From positions 558,001 to 622,000 of the forward strand of contig JADJYS010000001.1 in NCBI GenBank assembly GCA_016719645.1: a stretch of DNA of 64,000 nt, given 5' to 3'. Each line of letters starts with the position of its first letter. Position 1 is the stretch's first letter. Source of the stretch: a bacterium. GTDB lineage: Bacteria > Krumholzibacteriota > Krumholzibacteriia > LZORAL124-64-63. The position numbers and the translations under genes were made by a program. Shown here in pieces: positions 56,806 to 64,000 of the stretch. Below the pieces are notes generated by a model, which did no database searches, was not told where the DNA came from, and saw nothing but the letters and a program-made list of their open reading frames with translations.

Positions 56806-57296
56806 GCGAGCGCCACTTCCTGTACCCCGGCACCTTCGACCCCTTCACGCGCGGCCACCTCGACCTGCTCGCGCGGGGGCTCGGCCTCTGCGACAGGGTG
56901 ACCGTGGCGGTCGCGGCCGGCGGCAAAGCCACGCTCTTCGACCGCGAGGAGCGCCTCGCGCTGGTCCGCGGCGCGCTCGCCGGGCTCCCCGGCGCCGAGC
57001 GCTGCCGGGTGGCGGGGTTCGACGGCCTGCTCGTCGACGCCGCCCGCGAACTGGGGGCGACCGCCGTCCTGCGGGGGGTGCGCTCCGGGTCGGACCTGGA
57101 GCACGAACAGGCCATGGCGGCCCTCAACCATGTGCTGAGCCCCGGTTTCGAGGTGGTGGTCCTGTTCCCGCGGCCCGAGCTGGCGATGATCTCGAGCACG
57201 CTGGTGCGCGACGTCGCCCGGTGCGGCGGCGCCCTGGACGCCTTCGTCACCCCGGGCGTCGCCGAGGCCCTGCGCCGGCGCTTCGGCCGCGGCTGA
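56802..57296 (+). CDS. coaD: Phosphopantetheine adenylyltransferase
   Basis: 164 residues, standard CoaD length. FLYPGTFDPFTRGHLDLLARG has the HxGH-type nucleotidyltransferase motif (TRGH). TAVLRGVRSGSDLEHEQAMA contains the substrate-binding Arg-Gly, and AMISSTLVRDVARCGG is the ISSTxVR signature. It makes dephospho-CoA in the last-but-one step of CoA synthesis, which ties it to panB/panC upstream in the window. The ATG overlaps the rsmD stop (ATGA). A hairpin follows about 80 bases later. Confidence 0.97.
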   Translation: MSERHFLYPGTFDPFTRGHLDLLARGLGLCDRVTVAVAAGGKATLFDREERLALVRGALAGLPGAERCRVAGFDGLLVDAARELGATAVLRGVRSGSDLEHEQAMAALNHVLSPGFEVVVLFPRPELAMISSTLVRDVARCGGALDAFVTPGVAEALRRRFGRG

Positions 57297-57375
57297 GCGG
57301 CCCGCCCGCGGGGCCGTCGGCGGCGGGCGACGGATCGTCCTTGCCCCGGTCCCGCGGGGAGACACATTAATGAGA

Positions 57376-57404
57376 CGCCGCGCAACCGGGCGCGGCGGGG
57401 TTTT
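57376..57404 (+). terminator. Terminator or attenuator-like hairpin before the aminotransferase gene
   Basis: CGCCGCGC (57376-57383) pairs with GCGCGGCG (57390-57397) over a 6-base loop, then GGG and TTTT (57401-57404). It ends seven bases before the ribosome site of the next gene, so it may end the coaD transcript or act as an attenuator. Confidence 0.6.
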
Positions 57405-57422
57405 CGAGGCGAGGAGATGGTC

Positions 57423-58610
57423 ATGGAAATGCGTCTGGGCTGGCTGGCGGACGTGATCGACGATTCCCCGACCCTGAAGCTGGACGGGCAGGCCAAGCAG
57501 CTGCTCGCCCGGGGCGAGCCGGTGATCAACCTGACGGTGGGCGAACCCGACTTCGACACGCCGCTGCGGATCCGCGAAGCCGCGCACCGCGCCCTGGACG
57601 AGGGCGGCAACGGGTACACCGCGAGCGCCGGCCTGCCGGCCCTGCGCCGCAAGGTGGCCGACTACTACGCGGCGCGCCTCGGCGTCGCGATCTCGCCGGG
57701 CGAGGTCATCGTCTCCAACGGCGCCAAGCAGATCCTCTACAACGCGCTGTCGATCCTGCTGAACCAGGGCGACGAGGTCGCCGTGCCGGTGCCCTACTGG
57801 GTGACCTACCCGGCGCAGATCGCGGCCCTGCGGGCCCGCATGATCCCCGTCGTGCCGTCGCGGCCCGGCTGGAAGATCACGCCCGAGGACCTCGAGCGGG
57901 CCGGCGCCGGCCGCGCCAAGGCCCTGATCCTCAACACCCCGTCGAACCCCTCGGGCGCCGTCTACACGCGCGCCGAGCTGGAGGCCCTGGCCGAGTACTG
58001 CCGCAAGACCAGCTTCTTCATCCTCACCGACGAGATCTACGAGGACCTGGTCTACACCGACGAGGGCCACATCCCGCTGATGACCGTGGCCCCGGACCTG
58101 CGCCACCGCATCGTGACGGTCACCGGCCTGTCCAAGAGCTACGCGATGACCGGCTGGCGCATCGGCTTCGGCATCGCGGACGAGAAGGCCATCGGCGCGA
58201 TGACGCGCCTGCAGAGCCACTCCACGAGCAACGTCAACACGATCGCGCAGAAGGCGTCGCTGGTGGCCTTCGACTGCCGCGACGAGGTCGAGGCGATGGC
58301 CGCCGCCTTCCGTTCCCGCCGCGACGCGCTGGTCGCCGACATGGCGACGATCCCCGGCCTGCGCTTCCTGGTGCCGGACGGGGCCTTCTACTTGCTGGCG
58401 GACGTCAGCGGCCTGGTCGATCCCGAGCGGCCGGTCGGCGGCTGCTGGCGGCTGGCCGAGCACCTCCTGCAGTCCGAGATGCTGGCCGTCGTGCCCGGAG
58501 AGCCCTTCGGCGTTCCCAACCACCTGCGCCTGAGCTACGCCGCGGGAGAACCGACGCTGCGCGAGGCCGCGGCGCGCTTCCGCCGCGCAGCGGCCACGTT
58601 CGGAGGCTAG
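57423..58610 (+). CDS. Aspartate/aromatic-type aminotransferase (PLP fold I)
   Basis: 395 residues. VINLTVGEPDFDTP, GYTASAGLPALRRKVADYY, VSNGAKQILYNAL, VPVPYWVTYPAQI, LILNTPSNPSGAVY, LTDEIYEDLVY, and VTGLSKSYAMTGWRIGF with the PLP lysine (SLSK/GLSK) follow the subgroup I aspartate aminotransferase order. The enzyme exchanges amino groups between aspartate or prephenate and 2-oxoglutarate. ATG 57423 is preferred because GAGGAG abuts the earlier ATG (57417) but is six bases from this one. The next gene is obgE after two bases. The substrate cannot be fixed from sequence alone. Confidence 0.93.
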   Translation: MEMRLGWLADVIDDSPTLKLDGQAKQLLARGEPVINLTVGEPDFDTPLRIREAAHRALDEGGNGYTASAGLPALRRKVADYYAARLGVAISPGEVIVSNGAKQILYNALSILLNQGDEVAVPVPYWVTYPAQIAALRARMIPVVPSRPGWKITPEDLERAGAGRAKALILNTPSNPSGAVYTRAELEALAEYCRKTSFFILTDEIYEDLVYTDEGHIPLMTVAPDLRHRIVTVTGLSKSYAMTGWRIGFGIADEKAIGAMTRLQSHSTSNVNTIAQKASLVAFDCRDEVEAMAAAFRSRRDALVADMATIPGLRFLVPDGAFYLLADVSGLVDPERPVGGCWRLAEHLLQSEMLAVVPGEPFGVPNHLRLSYAAGEPTLREAAARFRRAAATFGG

Positions 58611-58612
58611 CC

Positions 58613-59632
58613 GTGCATTTCATCGACGTCGCGGAGATCACCGCCATCGCCGGCAAGGGGGGCGACGGCGCCGTGGCCTTCCGCCGCGAGGCGGGCGTGC
58701 CCCGCGGCGGCCCCAACGGCGGCAACGGGGGGCGCGGCGGCTCGATCTGGCTGGTGGCCTCGTCGCTCAGCTCCACCCTGCAGGACTTCCGCTACCGGCG
58801 CAGCTACAAGGCGTCGCCGGGCCAGATGGGCGGCGGCTGGAACAAGACCGGCAGCGACGGCGAGAGCCAGGAAGTGCCGGTGCCCTGCGGGACCCTCGTC
58901 TACGACGCGGACACCGACGAGGTGATCTGCGACCTCACGGCCCCGGGCCAGCGCTTCTGCGTGGCCGCCGGCGGCAAGGGCGGCCGCGGCAACTACGAGT
59001 TCCGCTCGCCGCACCGGCAGACGCCGTTCGTGTCCTCGCCGGGCCGGCCGGGGGAGACCCGCCGCCTGCGCCTCGAGCTGAAGCTGCTGGCCGACATCGG
59101 CCTGATCGGCCTGCCCAACGCCGGCAAGTCCACGCTGCTGAGCCGGCTCACGGCGGCCCGTCCCAAGATCGCCGACTACCCGTTCACCACCCTGGTGCCC
59201 AACCTCGGCATCGTCGACCTGGGCGACTTCGTGAGCTGCACCCTGGCCGACATCCCCGGCCTGATCGAGGGCGCCAGCGCGGGCAAGGGCCTGGGCCACG
59301 AGTTCCTGCGCCACGTCGAGCGCACGCGGGCGCTGGTCTACCTGATCGACGTCAGCGACCCCGCGCCCGTGGCGACCCTGGCGGTCCTGCGCCAGGAACT
59401 GCTGGCCTACGGCCAGCGCCTGAGCGACCTGCCCTGCACCGTGGTGCTGAACAAGCTCGACCTCATCGATCCCGAGGCCATCGAGGAGCTGCGCGACGAG
59501 GTCGGCGGGTGGACCGCCGACCACGGCGCCGGCGGGCCGCACTGCATCTCGGCGGTGACCGGCCAGGGGATCGAGGCGCTGCGCCACGTCCTGCGCGACC
59601 TCTACCGCGCCGCGCTGGCCGCCACCGACTGA
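58613..59632 (+). CDS. obgE: GTPase Obg/CgtA
   Basis: 339 residues from GTG 58613. The N-terminal glycine-rich Obg fold is plain: GKGGDGAVAFRREAGVPRGG, GGRGGSIWLVA and GKGGRGNYEF. The G domain has IGLPNAGKSTLL (G1), YPFTTLVPNLG (G2), LADIPGLIEGASAGKGLGHEFLRHVERT (G3) and LNKLDL (G4), then SAVTGQGIEAL (G5). There is no long C-terminal OCT domain. Obg binds the 50S subunit and links GTP levels to ribosome assembly and stress. It follows the aminotransferase closely and precedes dprA. Confidence 0.97.
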   Translation: MHFIDVAEITAIAGKGGDGAVAFRREAGVPRGGPNGGNGGRGGSIWLVASSLSSTLQDFRYRRSYKASPGQMGGGWNKTGSDGESQEVPVPCGTLVYDADTDEVICDLTAPGQRFCVAAGGKGGRGNYEFRSPHRQTPFVSSPGRPGETRRLRLELKLLADIGLIGLPNAGKSTLLSRLTAARPKIADYPFTTLVPNLGIVDLGDFVSCTLADIPGLIEGASAGKGLGHEFLRHVERTRALVYLIDVSDPAPVATLAVLRQELLAYGQRLSDLPCTVVLNKLDLIDPEAIEELRDEVGGWTADHGAGGPHCISAVTGQGIEALRHVLRDLYRAALAATD

Positions 59633-59675
59633 AGGTCCGCAGCCTCCCGCCGCTCCCTCCCGGGAAGGACGTTCC

Positions 59676-60590
59676 ATGCGCGTGGAACGGGCGCCCTCGC
59701 GCGCCGAACCCGGCGCCGTCTGGACGCTGACGCCCTCCGACCCCCTCTGGCCCGAACTCTGGCGCGCGATCGACGCGCCGCCGCTCGGCGTGCGCGGCGC
59801 CGGCGACCCGGCGGCGCTGTCCGCGCCGGCGATCGCCGTGGTCGGGACGCGCCGGCCCTCGGCCCGCGGCCGGGCCGTCGCGCACCGGCTGGCCCGCGAC
59901 CTGGCCGCCGCCGGCTGGACCGTCGTGAGCGGGATGGCGCTGGGGATCGACGCCGCGGCGCACGAGGGCGCGCTCGCGGGCGGCGGGCGCACCGTGGCGG
60001 TCATGGCGACCGGCGTGGACCGCACCTACCCGGCCCGCCACGTGGACCTGCGGCGCCGCATCGAGGCGCGCGGCTGCGTGGTCACCGAGGCCGAGGACGG
60101 CGTCGCGCCGCTGCCCTTCGTGTTCCCCCGGCGCAACCGTCTGATCTCGGGCCTGGCGCGCGGCGTCGTCGTGGTCGAGGCCCCCCTGCGCAGCGGGGCC
60201 CTGCAGACCGCCTACCACGGGCTGAACCAGGGGCGCGAGGTGTTCGCCGTGCCCGGCCCGGTCGACGACGACGCCTGCCGCGGCTGCCACCACCTGCTGC
60301 GGCAGGGCGCCGCCCTCGTCGAATCCGCGCGCGACGTGTTCGCCGCGCTCGGCCGGCAGCGGGACGCCGACGCCGGCCCGGCGGACCCGTCGCCGCTGCC
60401 GCTGGCCGGCTCGTCCGCCCGCTGGATCTGGGATCGCCTGGACCTGACCGGCCTGCGCCTGTCGGAACTGCGCCGCAGCTGGGCGGGCAGCGAGGCGGTC
60501 TGGCTGGAGGGCCTGCTGGCGCTGGAGATGGCCGGCCTGATCGTGAGGTTGCCCGCCGGACGGGTGGCGCGTAGGATCTGGGTTCCCTGA
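59676..60590 (+). CDS. dprA: DNA processing protein DprA (Smf)
   Basis: 304 residues. AIAVVGTRRPSARGRAVAHRLA, TVVSGMALGIDAAAHEGAL, TVAVMATGVDRTYPARH, FVFPRRNRLISGLARGVVVVEAPLRSGALQTA and EVFAVPGPVD give the complete Rossmann-like DprA core. The C-terminal 80 residues carry a winged-helix-like segment (LRLSELRRSWAGSEAVWLEGLLALEMAGLIVRL). DprA loads RecA on incoming single-stranded DNA in natural transformation. With the ComEA-like gene at 52290 it suggests a working or ancestral uptake system. The ATG is preceded by GGGAAGG. Confidence 0.96.
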   Translation: MRVERAPSRAEPGAVWTLTPSDPLWPELWRAIDAPPLGVRGAGDPAALSAPAIAVVGTRRPSARGRAVAHRLARDLAAAGWTVVSGMALGIDAAAHEGALAGGGRTVAVMATGVDRTYPARHVDLRRRIEARGCVVTEAEDGVAPLPFVFPRRNRLISGLARGVVVVEAPLRSGALQTAYHGLNQGREVFAVPGPVDDDACRGCHHLLRQGAALVESARDVFAALGRQRDADAGPADPSPLPLAGSSARWIWDRLDLTGLRLSELRRSWAGSEAVWLEGLLALEMAGLIVRLPAGRVARRIWVP

Positions 60591-60631
60591 GGGCGGGCGC
60601 GCGCCCTCCCTGCCCCGCACCCGGAGGAGCC

Positions 60632-61543
60632 GTGGACCACCCCTGGAAACGTCTGCGCTGGCGTCTCGAGTACGCCGCCCTGGACGCCCTGCGCCGGGGC
60701 GTGCGCCGGATGTCGACCGCCGGCCGCCTCGCCGCCGGCCGCCGCCTGGGCGACGCGGCGTTCCGGGTCTGGGGCTACCGCCGCGACGTGGCCCTGGCGC
60801 AGCTGCGCCAGGCGTTCCCCGCCTGGGACGAGGCCGCGCGGCGCGACGTGGCCCGGCGCGCCTACCGGCAGATCGCGACCTCGCTGTTCGAGTTCATGGC
60901 GATGGACGGGCTCGGCCCCGAGCGGATCCGCGCCCTGGTGGACCTGGACGATCCCGGCGTGCTGGCGCCGCTGCGCGCGTCCGGCCGCGGCTTCATCTTC
61001 ACCACGGGCCACTTCGGCAACTTCGAGCTGCTCGGGGCGGCGCTGACGGCCTACGGCTACCCGCTGCAGGTCGTGGTCCGCCAGCAGAGCAACCCCCACG
61101 TGGACCGCCTCCAGAACGACATCCGCGCCCGCTGCGGCGTGCAGGCGATCCGCGCCGACGGCTCGGTGCGCCAGCTGGTCAAGCTCCTGCGCTCCGGCGG
61201 CACGGCGGCGATGCTGCCGGACGTCAACGCCGGCCGCGACGGGGTGTTCGTGGAATTCCTCGGCGCGGCCGCATCCACGCCCCCCGGCCTCGCGTACTTC
61301 TCCTGGAAGCTGGGCTGCCCCATCGTGCCGGTCTTCCTGGTGCGGCAGCCGGACGGGCGCCACGTGGCGCACGTCACCGCCGCGATCGAGCCCGACCCGC
61401 AGATGGACGAGGCGCAGGCCGTGCTCGCCCTGACGCGGGCGCACACCGACCGGCTGGCGGAGTTCGTCCGCCGCCACCCCGATCACTGGTTCTGGGTCCA
61501 CCGTCGCTGGAAGACGCGGCCGCCCGGAAAGGACGTCCCATGA
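60632..61543 (+). CDS. LpxL/HtrB-type lipid A acyltransferase
   Basis: 303 residues from GTG 60632, preceded by GGAGGAG. FIFTTGHFGNFELLG holds the catalytic H-x4-E pair (His127, Glu132). YPLQVVVRQQSNPHVDRL, GTAAMLPDVNAGRDGVFVEFLG, and HPDHWFWVHRRWKTRP at the end are the LpxL family landmarks. It adds a fatty acyl chain to a lipid A precursor or a similar glycolipid at the inner membrane. DVNAGRDG stands where 'DQ' is usual in LpxL. An ABC exporter follows with a four-base overlap. Confidence 0.9.
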   Translation: MDHPWKRLRWRLEYAALDALRRGVRRMSTAGRLAAGRRLGDAAFRVWGYRRDVALAQLRQAFPAWDEAARRDVARRAYRQIATSLFEFMAMDGLGPERIRALVDLDDPGVLAPLRASGRGFIFTTGHFGNFELLGAALTAYGYPLQVVVRQQSNPHVDRLQNDIRARCGVQAIRADGSVRQLVKLLRSGGTAAMLPDVNAGRDGVFVEFLGAAASTPPGLAYFSWKLGCPIVPVFLVRQPDGRHVAHVTAAIEPDPQMDEAQAVLALTRAHTDRLAEFVRRHPDHWFWVHRRWKTRPPGKDVP

Positions 61544-62472
61544 TCCGAGTCCGCAACCTCGTCAAGTCGTTCGGGGATGTGCGCGCGGTCGACGACCTGA
61601 GCTTCGCCGTCGGCCCCGGCGAGATCTTCGGCCTGCTCGGGCCCAACGGCGCGGGCAAGACCACCACGATCTCGGTGCTGGCCACGCTGCTGCCCGCCGA
61701 CGCCGGCGCCGCCGAGGTCTGCGGCCACGACGTCGCCGCCGATCCCGGCGCGGTCCGCCGCCGCATCGGCGTGGTGCCGCAGGAGCTGGCGCTGTACGAG
61801 GAGCTGAGCGCCGAGCAGAACCTCGCGACCTTCGGGCGGCTGTACGGCCTGGAGGGCGCGCGCCTGAAGGCGCGCTGCGCGGAGCTGCTGGAGCTGGCGG
61901 ACCTCACCGAGCACGCCCGCCGTCCGGTCAAGGGCTTCAGCGGCGGGATGAAGCGGCGCCTGAACATCATGCTGGGGCTGGTCCACGCCCCGGACATCCT
62001 GTTCCTGGACGAGCCCACCGTGGGCATCGACGCGCAGGCGCGCACGCGCATCCTGGACCTGATCCGCGGCATGAACGCGCGCGGCCTGACCGTGCTGTAC
62101 ACGACGCACTACCTCGAGGAGGCCGAACACCTCTGCGACCGCATCGGGGTCATCGACCACGGCCGCCTCGCCGCGCTCGGCGACAAGGAGGAGCTCATCC
62201 AGCAGATCGGCGAGCACGACGTGGTGCGGGTCCAGCTGCCGCCCGCGGCGGTGGCGCCGGCGGCGGCGGCGGCCGCCGCCTGGCCGGACGTCAGCTCCGC
62301 GGACCTGCGCCGGGGCAAGCTCGAGATCCACTGCCGCGACGGCGCCGCGCTGCTGCCCCGCCTGCAGGCGGAGCTCGCCGCCGCCGGGCTGGGCCTCGAC
62401 CAGCTCGAGGTGATCCGGCCCAACCTCGAATCCCTGTACCTGAAGATCACCGGCCGCGCCCTGCGCGAATAG
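61540..62472 (+). CDS. ABC transporter ATP-binding protein (ABC-2 type)
   Basis: 310 residues. GLLGPNGAGKTTTISVLATLL (Walker A), RIGVVPQELALYEEL (Q-loop), GFSGGMKRRLNIMLGLVHAPDILFLDEPTVGID (signature, Walker B and D-loop) and TTHYLEEAEHL (H-loop) are complete. The C-terminal region holds a poly-Ala run encoded by GCG/GCC repeats (about 62252-62280). It powers an ABC-2 exporter with the two permeases downstream. The lipid A acyltransferase upstream suggests, but does not prove, a lipid or glycolipid substrate. The start overlaps the acyltransferase stop as ATGA. Confidence 0.96.
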   Translation: MIRVRNLVKSFGDVRAVDDLSFAVGPGEIFGLLGPNGAGKTTTISVLATLLPADAGAAEVCGHDVAADPGAVRRRIGVVPQELALYEELSAEQNLATFGRLYGLEGARLKARCAELLELADLTEHARRPVKGFSGGMKRRLNIMLGLVHAPDILFLDEPTVGIDAQARTRILDLIRGMNARGLTVLYTTHYLEEAEHLCDRIGVIDHGRLAALGDKEELIQQIGEHDVVRVQLPPAAVAPAAAAAAAWPDVSSADLRRGKLEIHCRDGAALLPRLQAELAAAGLGLDQLEVIRPNLESLYLKITGRALRE

Positions 62473-62481
62473 GAGCCCGCC

Positions 62482-63801
62482 ATGCTGCGCGTGTTGGTGA
62501 CCAAGGACATCCGGCGCTGGTGGTCCGACCGCCAGGCGGTGGTCGTGACGCTCCTGCTGCCGCTGATGCTGACGGCGGTGCTGGGCATCTCGTTCGGCGG
62601 CTTCGGCGGGGGGGCGCCCGAGATCGAGGCCATCCCGCTGGCCCTGGTCGGCGACCCGCCGTCGCTGCTGCGGGACCCCCTCGACCGGGCTCTGACCGAG
62701 AGCGGCCTGTTCGCGCCCGTCTGGTGCGACTCGGCCGAGGCCGACCGCCTGGTCCGCACGGGGGAGGCCCGCGCCGCGGTGGTGCTGCCGGCCGACCTGC
62801 AGGACCTGCTGTCGTCCGAGCGCGTGGCGATCGGCGTCTGGAAGGATCCGGGCAGCGTGCTGCAGGCCGACATCGTCGAGCAGATCCTGCGCCGGATGCT
62901 GCTGCGGGTGCAGGGCGGCGAGGCCGTCTACCTCGCGGCCTGGCCGGCCGACGGCTTCCCCGCCGCGGGCGAGCCCGACCCGTTCGGGGACCTGCTGGAG
63001 GGCGACTCGCTGGCCGCGATCTGGCGGCGCCTGCGCGACCGCGCGCCGGAAGTGGCGGCCGCGCGCGCGAAGCTCGAGGCCATCCTCGACCACCAGGCGG
63101 CCCTGCACGACGCGTTCGCGACGTCGGCCGTGGCGCTGACCGTGGTCGACCGCACCGGCCAGGAGGCGAAAGGGGTCGGCCCCTCGACCAACATGTTCGA
63201 CTACATCCTGCCGGGGATGGGGGTCTTCTTCCTGATGTTCGCCGCCGCCGCCGCCGCCGGCGACCTGCACCGCGAGCGCGCCGGCGGCACGCTGCGGCGG
63301 CTGCTGGTCGCCCCGCTGGGGAGCACCGACCTGCTGGTCGGCAAGTGGCTCTTCGCCATGCTCAACGGGCTGCTGCAGCTGGCCGTGCTCTTCGCGGCGG
63401 GGAAGCTGCTGTTCCGGATGAACCTCGGCACCGATCTGCTGGCCCTGCCCCTGGCCGCGGTCGCCACCAGCGCGATGCTGGCCTCGCTGTTCCTGCCCCT
63501 GGCGCTGCTGACCGCGAACGAGAAGCAGATGGGCACCATCTCCACGGGCGTCACGCTGTTCATGGCGCTGGTCGGCGGCAACTTCATCAACGTCGACCAG
63601 ATGCCGCCCGTGCTGCAGGCGGCGGGCCGCTTCACGCCCAACTACTGGGCCAACCGCACGTTCAACGACATCGTCGTGCACGGCCGCGGCGTGGGCGAGA
63701 TCCTGCCGCGCGTCGCCGTCCTGTTCGGGATCGCGGCGGTGCTGCTGGCGGTCGCCGTGGCGATCTACCGGCGCCGCGGCGGAAAGGCGGGCCTGCTGTG
63801 A
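62482..63801 (+). CDS. ABC-2 type transporter permease
   Basis: 439 residues. The first membrane helix (VVVTLLLPLMLTAVLGISFGG) is followed by a periplasmic domain of about 200 residues. A cluster of helices comes near the end: YILPGMGVFFLMFAAAAAAG, WLFAMLNGLLQLAVLFAAGKLLF, LASLFLPLALLTA, GVTLFMALVGGNF and VAVLFGIAAVLLAVAVAIY. The ERAGGTLRRLLVAPL motif is the ABC-2 coupling helix. It forms half of an export channel with the next gene. GTGA links it to that gene. Confidence 0.94.
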   Translation: MLRVLVTKDIRRWWSDRQAVVVTLLLPLMLTAVLGISFGGFGGGAPEIEAIPLALVGDPPSLLRDPLDRALTESGLFAPVWCDSAEADRLVRTGEARAAVVLPADLQDLLSSERVAIGVWKDPGSVLQADIVEQILRRMLLRVQGGEAVYLAAWPADGFPAAGEPDPFGDLLEGDSLAAIWRRLRDRAPEVAAARAKLEAILDHQAALHDAFATSAVALTVVDRTGQEAKGVGPSTNMFDYILPGMGVFFLMFAAAAAAGDLHRERAGGTLRRLLVAPLGSTDLLVGKWLFAMLNGLLQLAVLFAAGKLLFRMNLGTDLLALPLAAVATSAMLASLFLPLALLTANEKQMGTISTGVTLFMALVGGNFINVDQMPPVLQAAGRFTPNYWANRTFNDIVVHGRGVGEILPRVAVLFGIAAVLLAVAVAIYRRRGGKAGLL

Positions 63802-64000
63802 ACGCGGGAGTGATCCGGGCCCTGGTGGGCCTGCACGTGCGGCAGGTCGCGGCCGACCGGGCGAGCCTCTTCTGGCTCTTCGGCATGCCGCTGATGTTCA
63901 CGGTGCTGATGGGGATGATGTTCGGCGACATGAACGCAGGCCCGCGCGAGGCGCCGGAGCTGACGGTCTTCGACGGGTCCCGCGGTCCCGCGGCGCGCGG
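63798..64000 (+). CDS. ABC-2 type permease, second subunit, cut by the right window edge
   Basis: The first 67 residues, from GTG 63798. RALVGLHVRQVAADRASLFWLFGMPLMFTVLMGMMFGDM is the first coupling helix and membrane segment typical of ABC-2 permeases, and the ELTVFDGSRGP segment begins the external domain. It shares the general layout of the preceding permease, so the exporter probably uses a heterodimer. The rest lies outside the window. Confidence 0.9.
   Translation, partial: MNAGVIRALVGLHVRQVAADRASLFWLFGMPLMFTVLMGMMFGDMNAGPREAPELTVFDGSRGPAAR

Noticed and set aside
60591..60631. A terminator hairpin after dprA (GAGGGCG with CGCCCTC)
   Set aside because: A stem is possible but no T-run follows and the gap to the next ribosome site is too short to be sure.
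62252..62282. A simple-sequence repeat (GCG/GCC) in the ABC ATPase gene
   Set aside because: It encodes a short Ala run in a linker and is ordinary in a genome of this GC content.

Overview
This is a 64 kb chromosomal window of roughly 70-75% GC (estimated by eye). It carries about 51 tightly packed genes, nearly all on the + strand. The organism looks Gram-negative: there are an Omp85 protein, a TonB-receptor-like barrel, an LpxL-type acyltransferase, and PorU-like and PorV-like proteins. Secreted proteins end in 'PNP...GVYL' C-terminal domains of the type IX / FlgD-like kind. Very high GC with PorU/PorV-type genes suggests a candidate phylum of the FCB superphylum (Krumholzibacteriota or Eisenbacteria-like) rather than Bacteroidota. 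This placement is inference; no rRNA gene is present. No tRNA, rRNA, CRISPR array, phage or transposase was seen.

Layout. 1-1825 (-): 5' part of a GH13 glycosidase. 2056-4195: groES-groEL with promoter, CIRCE operator and terminator. 4237-6546: glycosyltransferase, a YqeC-like remnant and a MocA-like nucleotidyltransferase. 6604-7921: TPR protein with its own promoter. 7959-13780: dapL, folB, folK, deoxynucleoside kinase, panB, panC, a short GlmU and a HIT protein. 13805-18459: DUF4321-like protein, TatA, the MrfA helicase/MrfB exonuclease pair and a small unknown. 18543-20336 (-): PpiD/SurA-like foldase, divergent from an M23 peptidase (20530-22326). 22438-27042: dnaE and accA. 27058-44242: envelope block of a Trm112-like protein, PorU-like C25 peptidase, PorV-like barrel, M6 metallopeptidase with a sorting-type tail, two tandem DUF5683-like proteins, an NHL lipoprotein, a SprA-reminiscent outer-membrane protein and an Omp85 protein. 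44261-50322: ligA, a DinG-type helicase and hutI. 50319-55608: TonB-receptor-like barrel, ComEA-like protein, histidine kinase and NtrC-type regulator. 55712-64000: aroK, rsmD, coaD, aspartate aminotransferase, obgE, dprA, LpxL-like acyltransferase and an ABC-2 export system running off the right edge.

Three points stand out. (1) The 27-44 kb block looks like a type IX secretion module outside Bacteroidota: the maturation peptidase and its barrel partner sit beside an apparent cargo protease and a SprA-reminiscent barrel that overlaps an Omp85 gene. (2) A patch of about 27 codons in hutI (49468-49548) uses A/T-ending codons, unlike everything around it. (3) Six conserved genes carry seven frameshifts. 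Each is explained by loss of one base from a homopolymer or two bases from a GC-rich spot, so they are probably assembly errors and the genes are annotated here as intact.

Genes are commonly coupled by GTGA or ATGA overlaps, and GTG starts are frequent. The promoters I could find share a TTGACA-like -35, a 16-18 base spacer and a TAnnnT -10.
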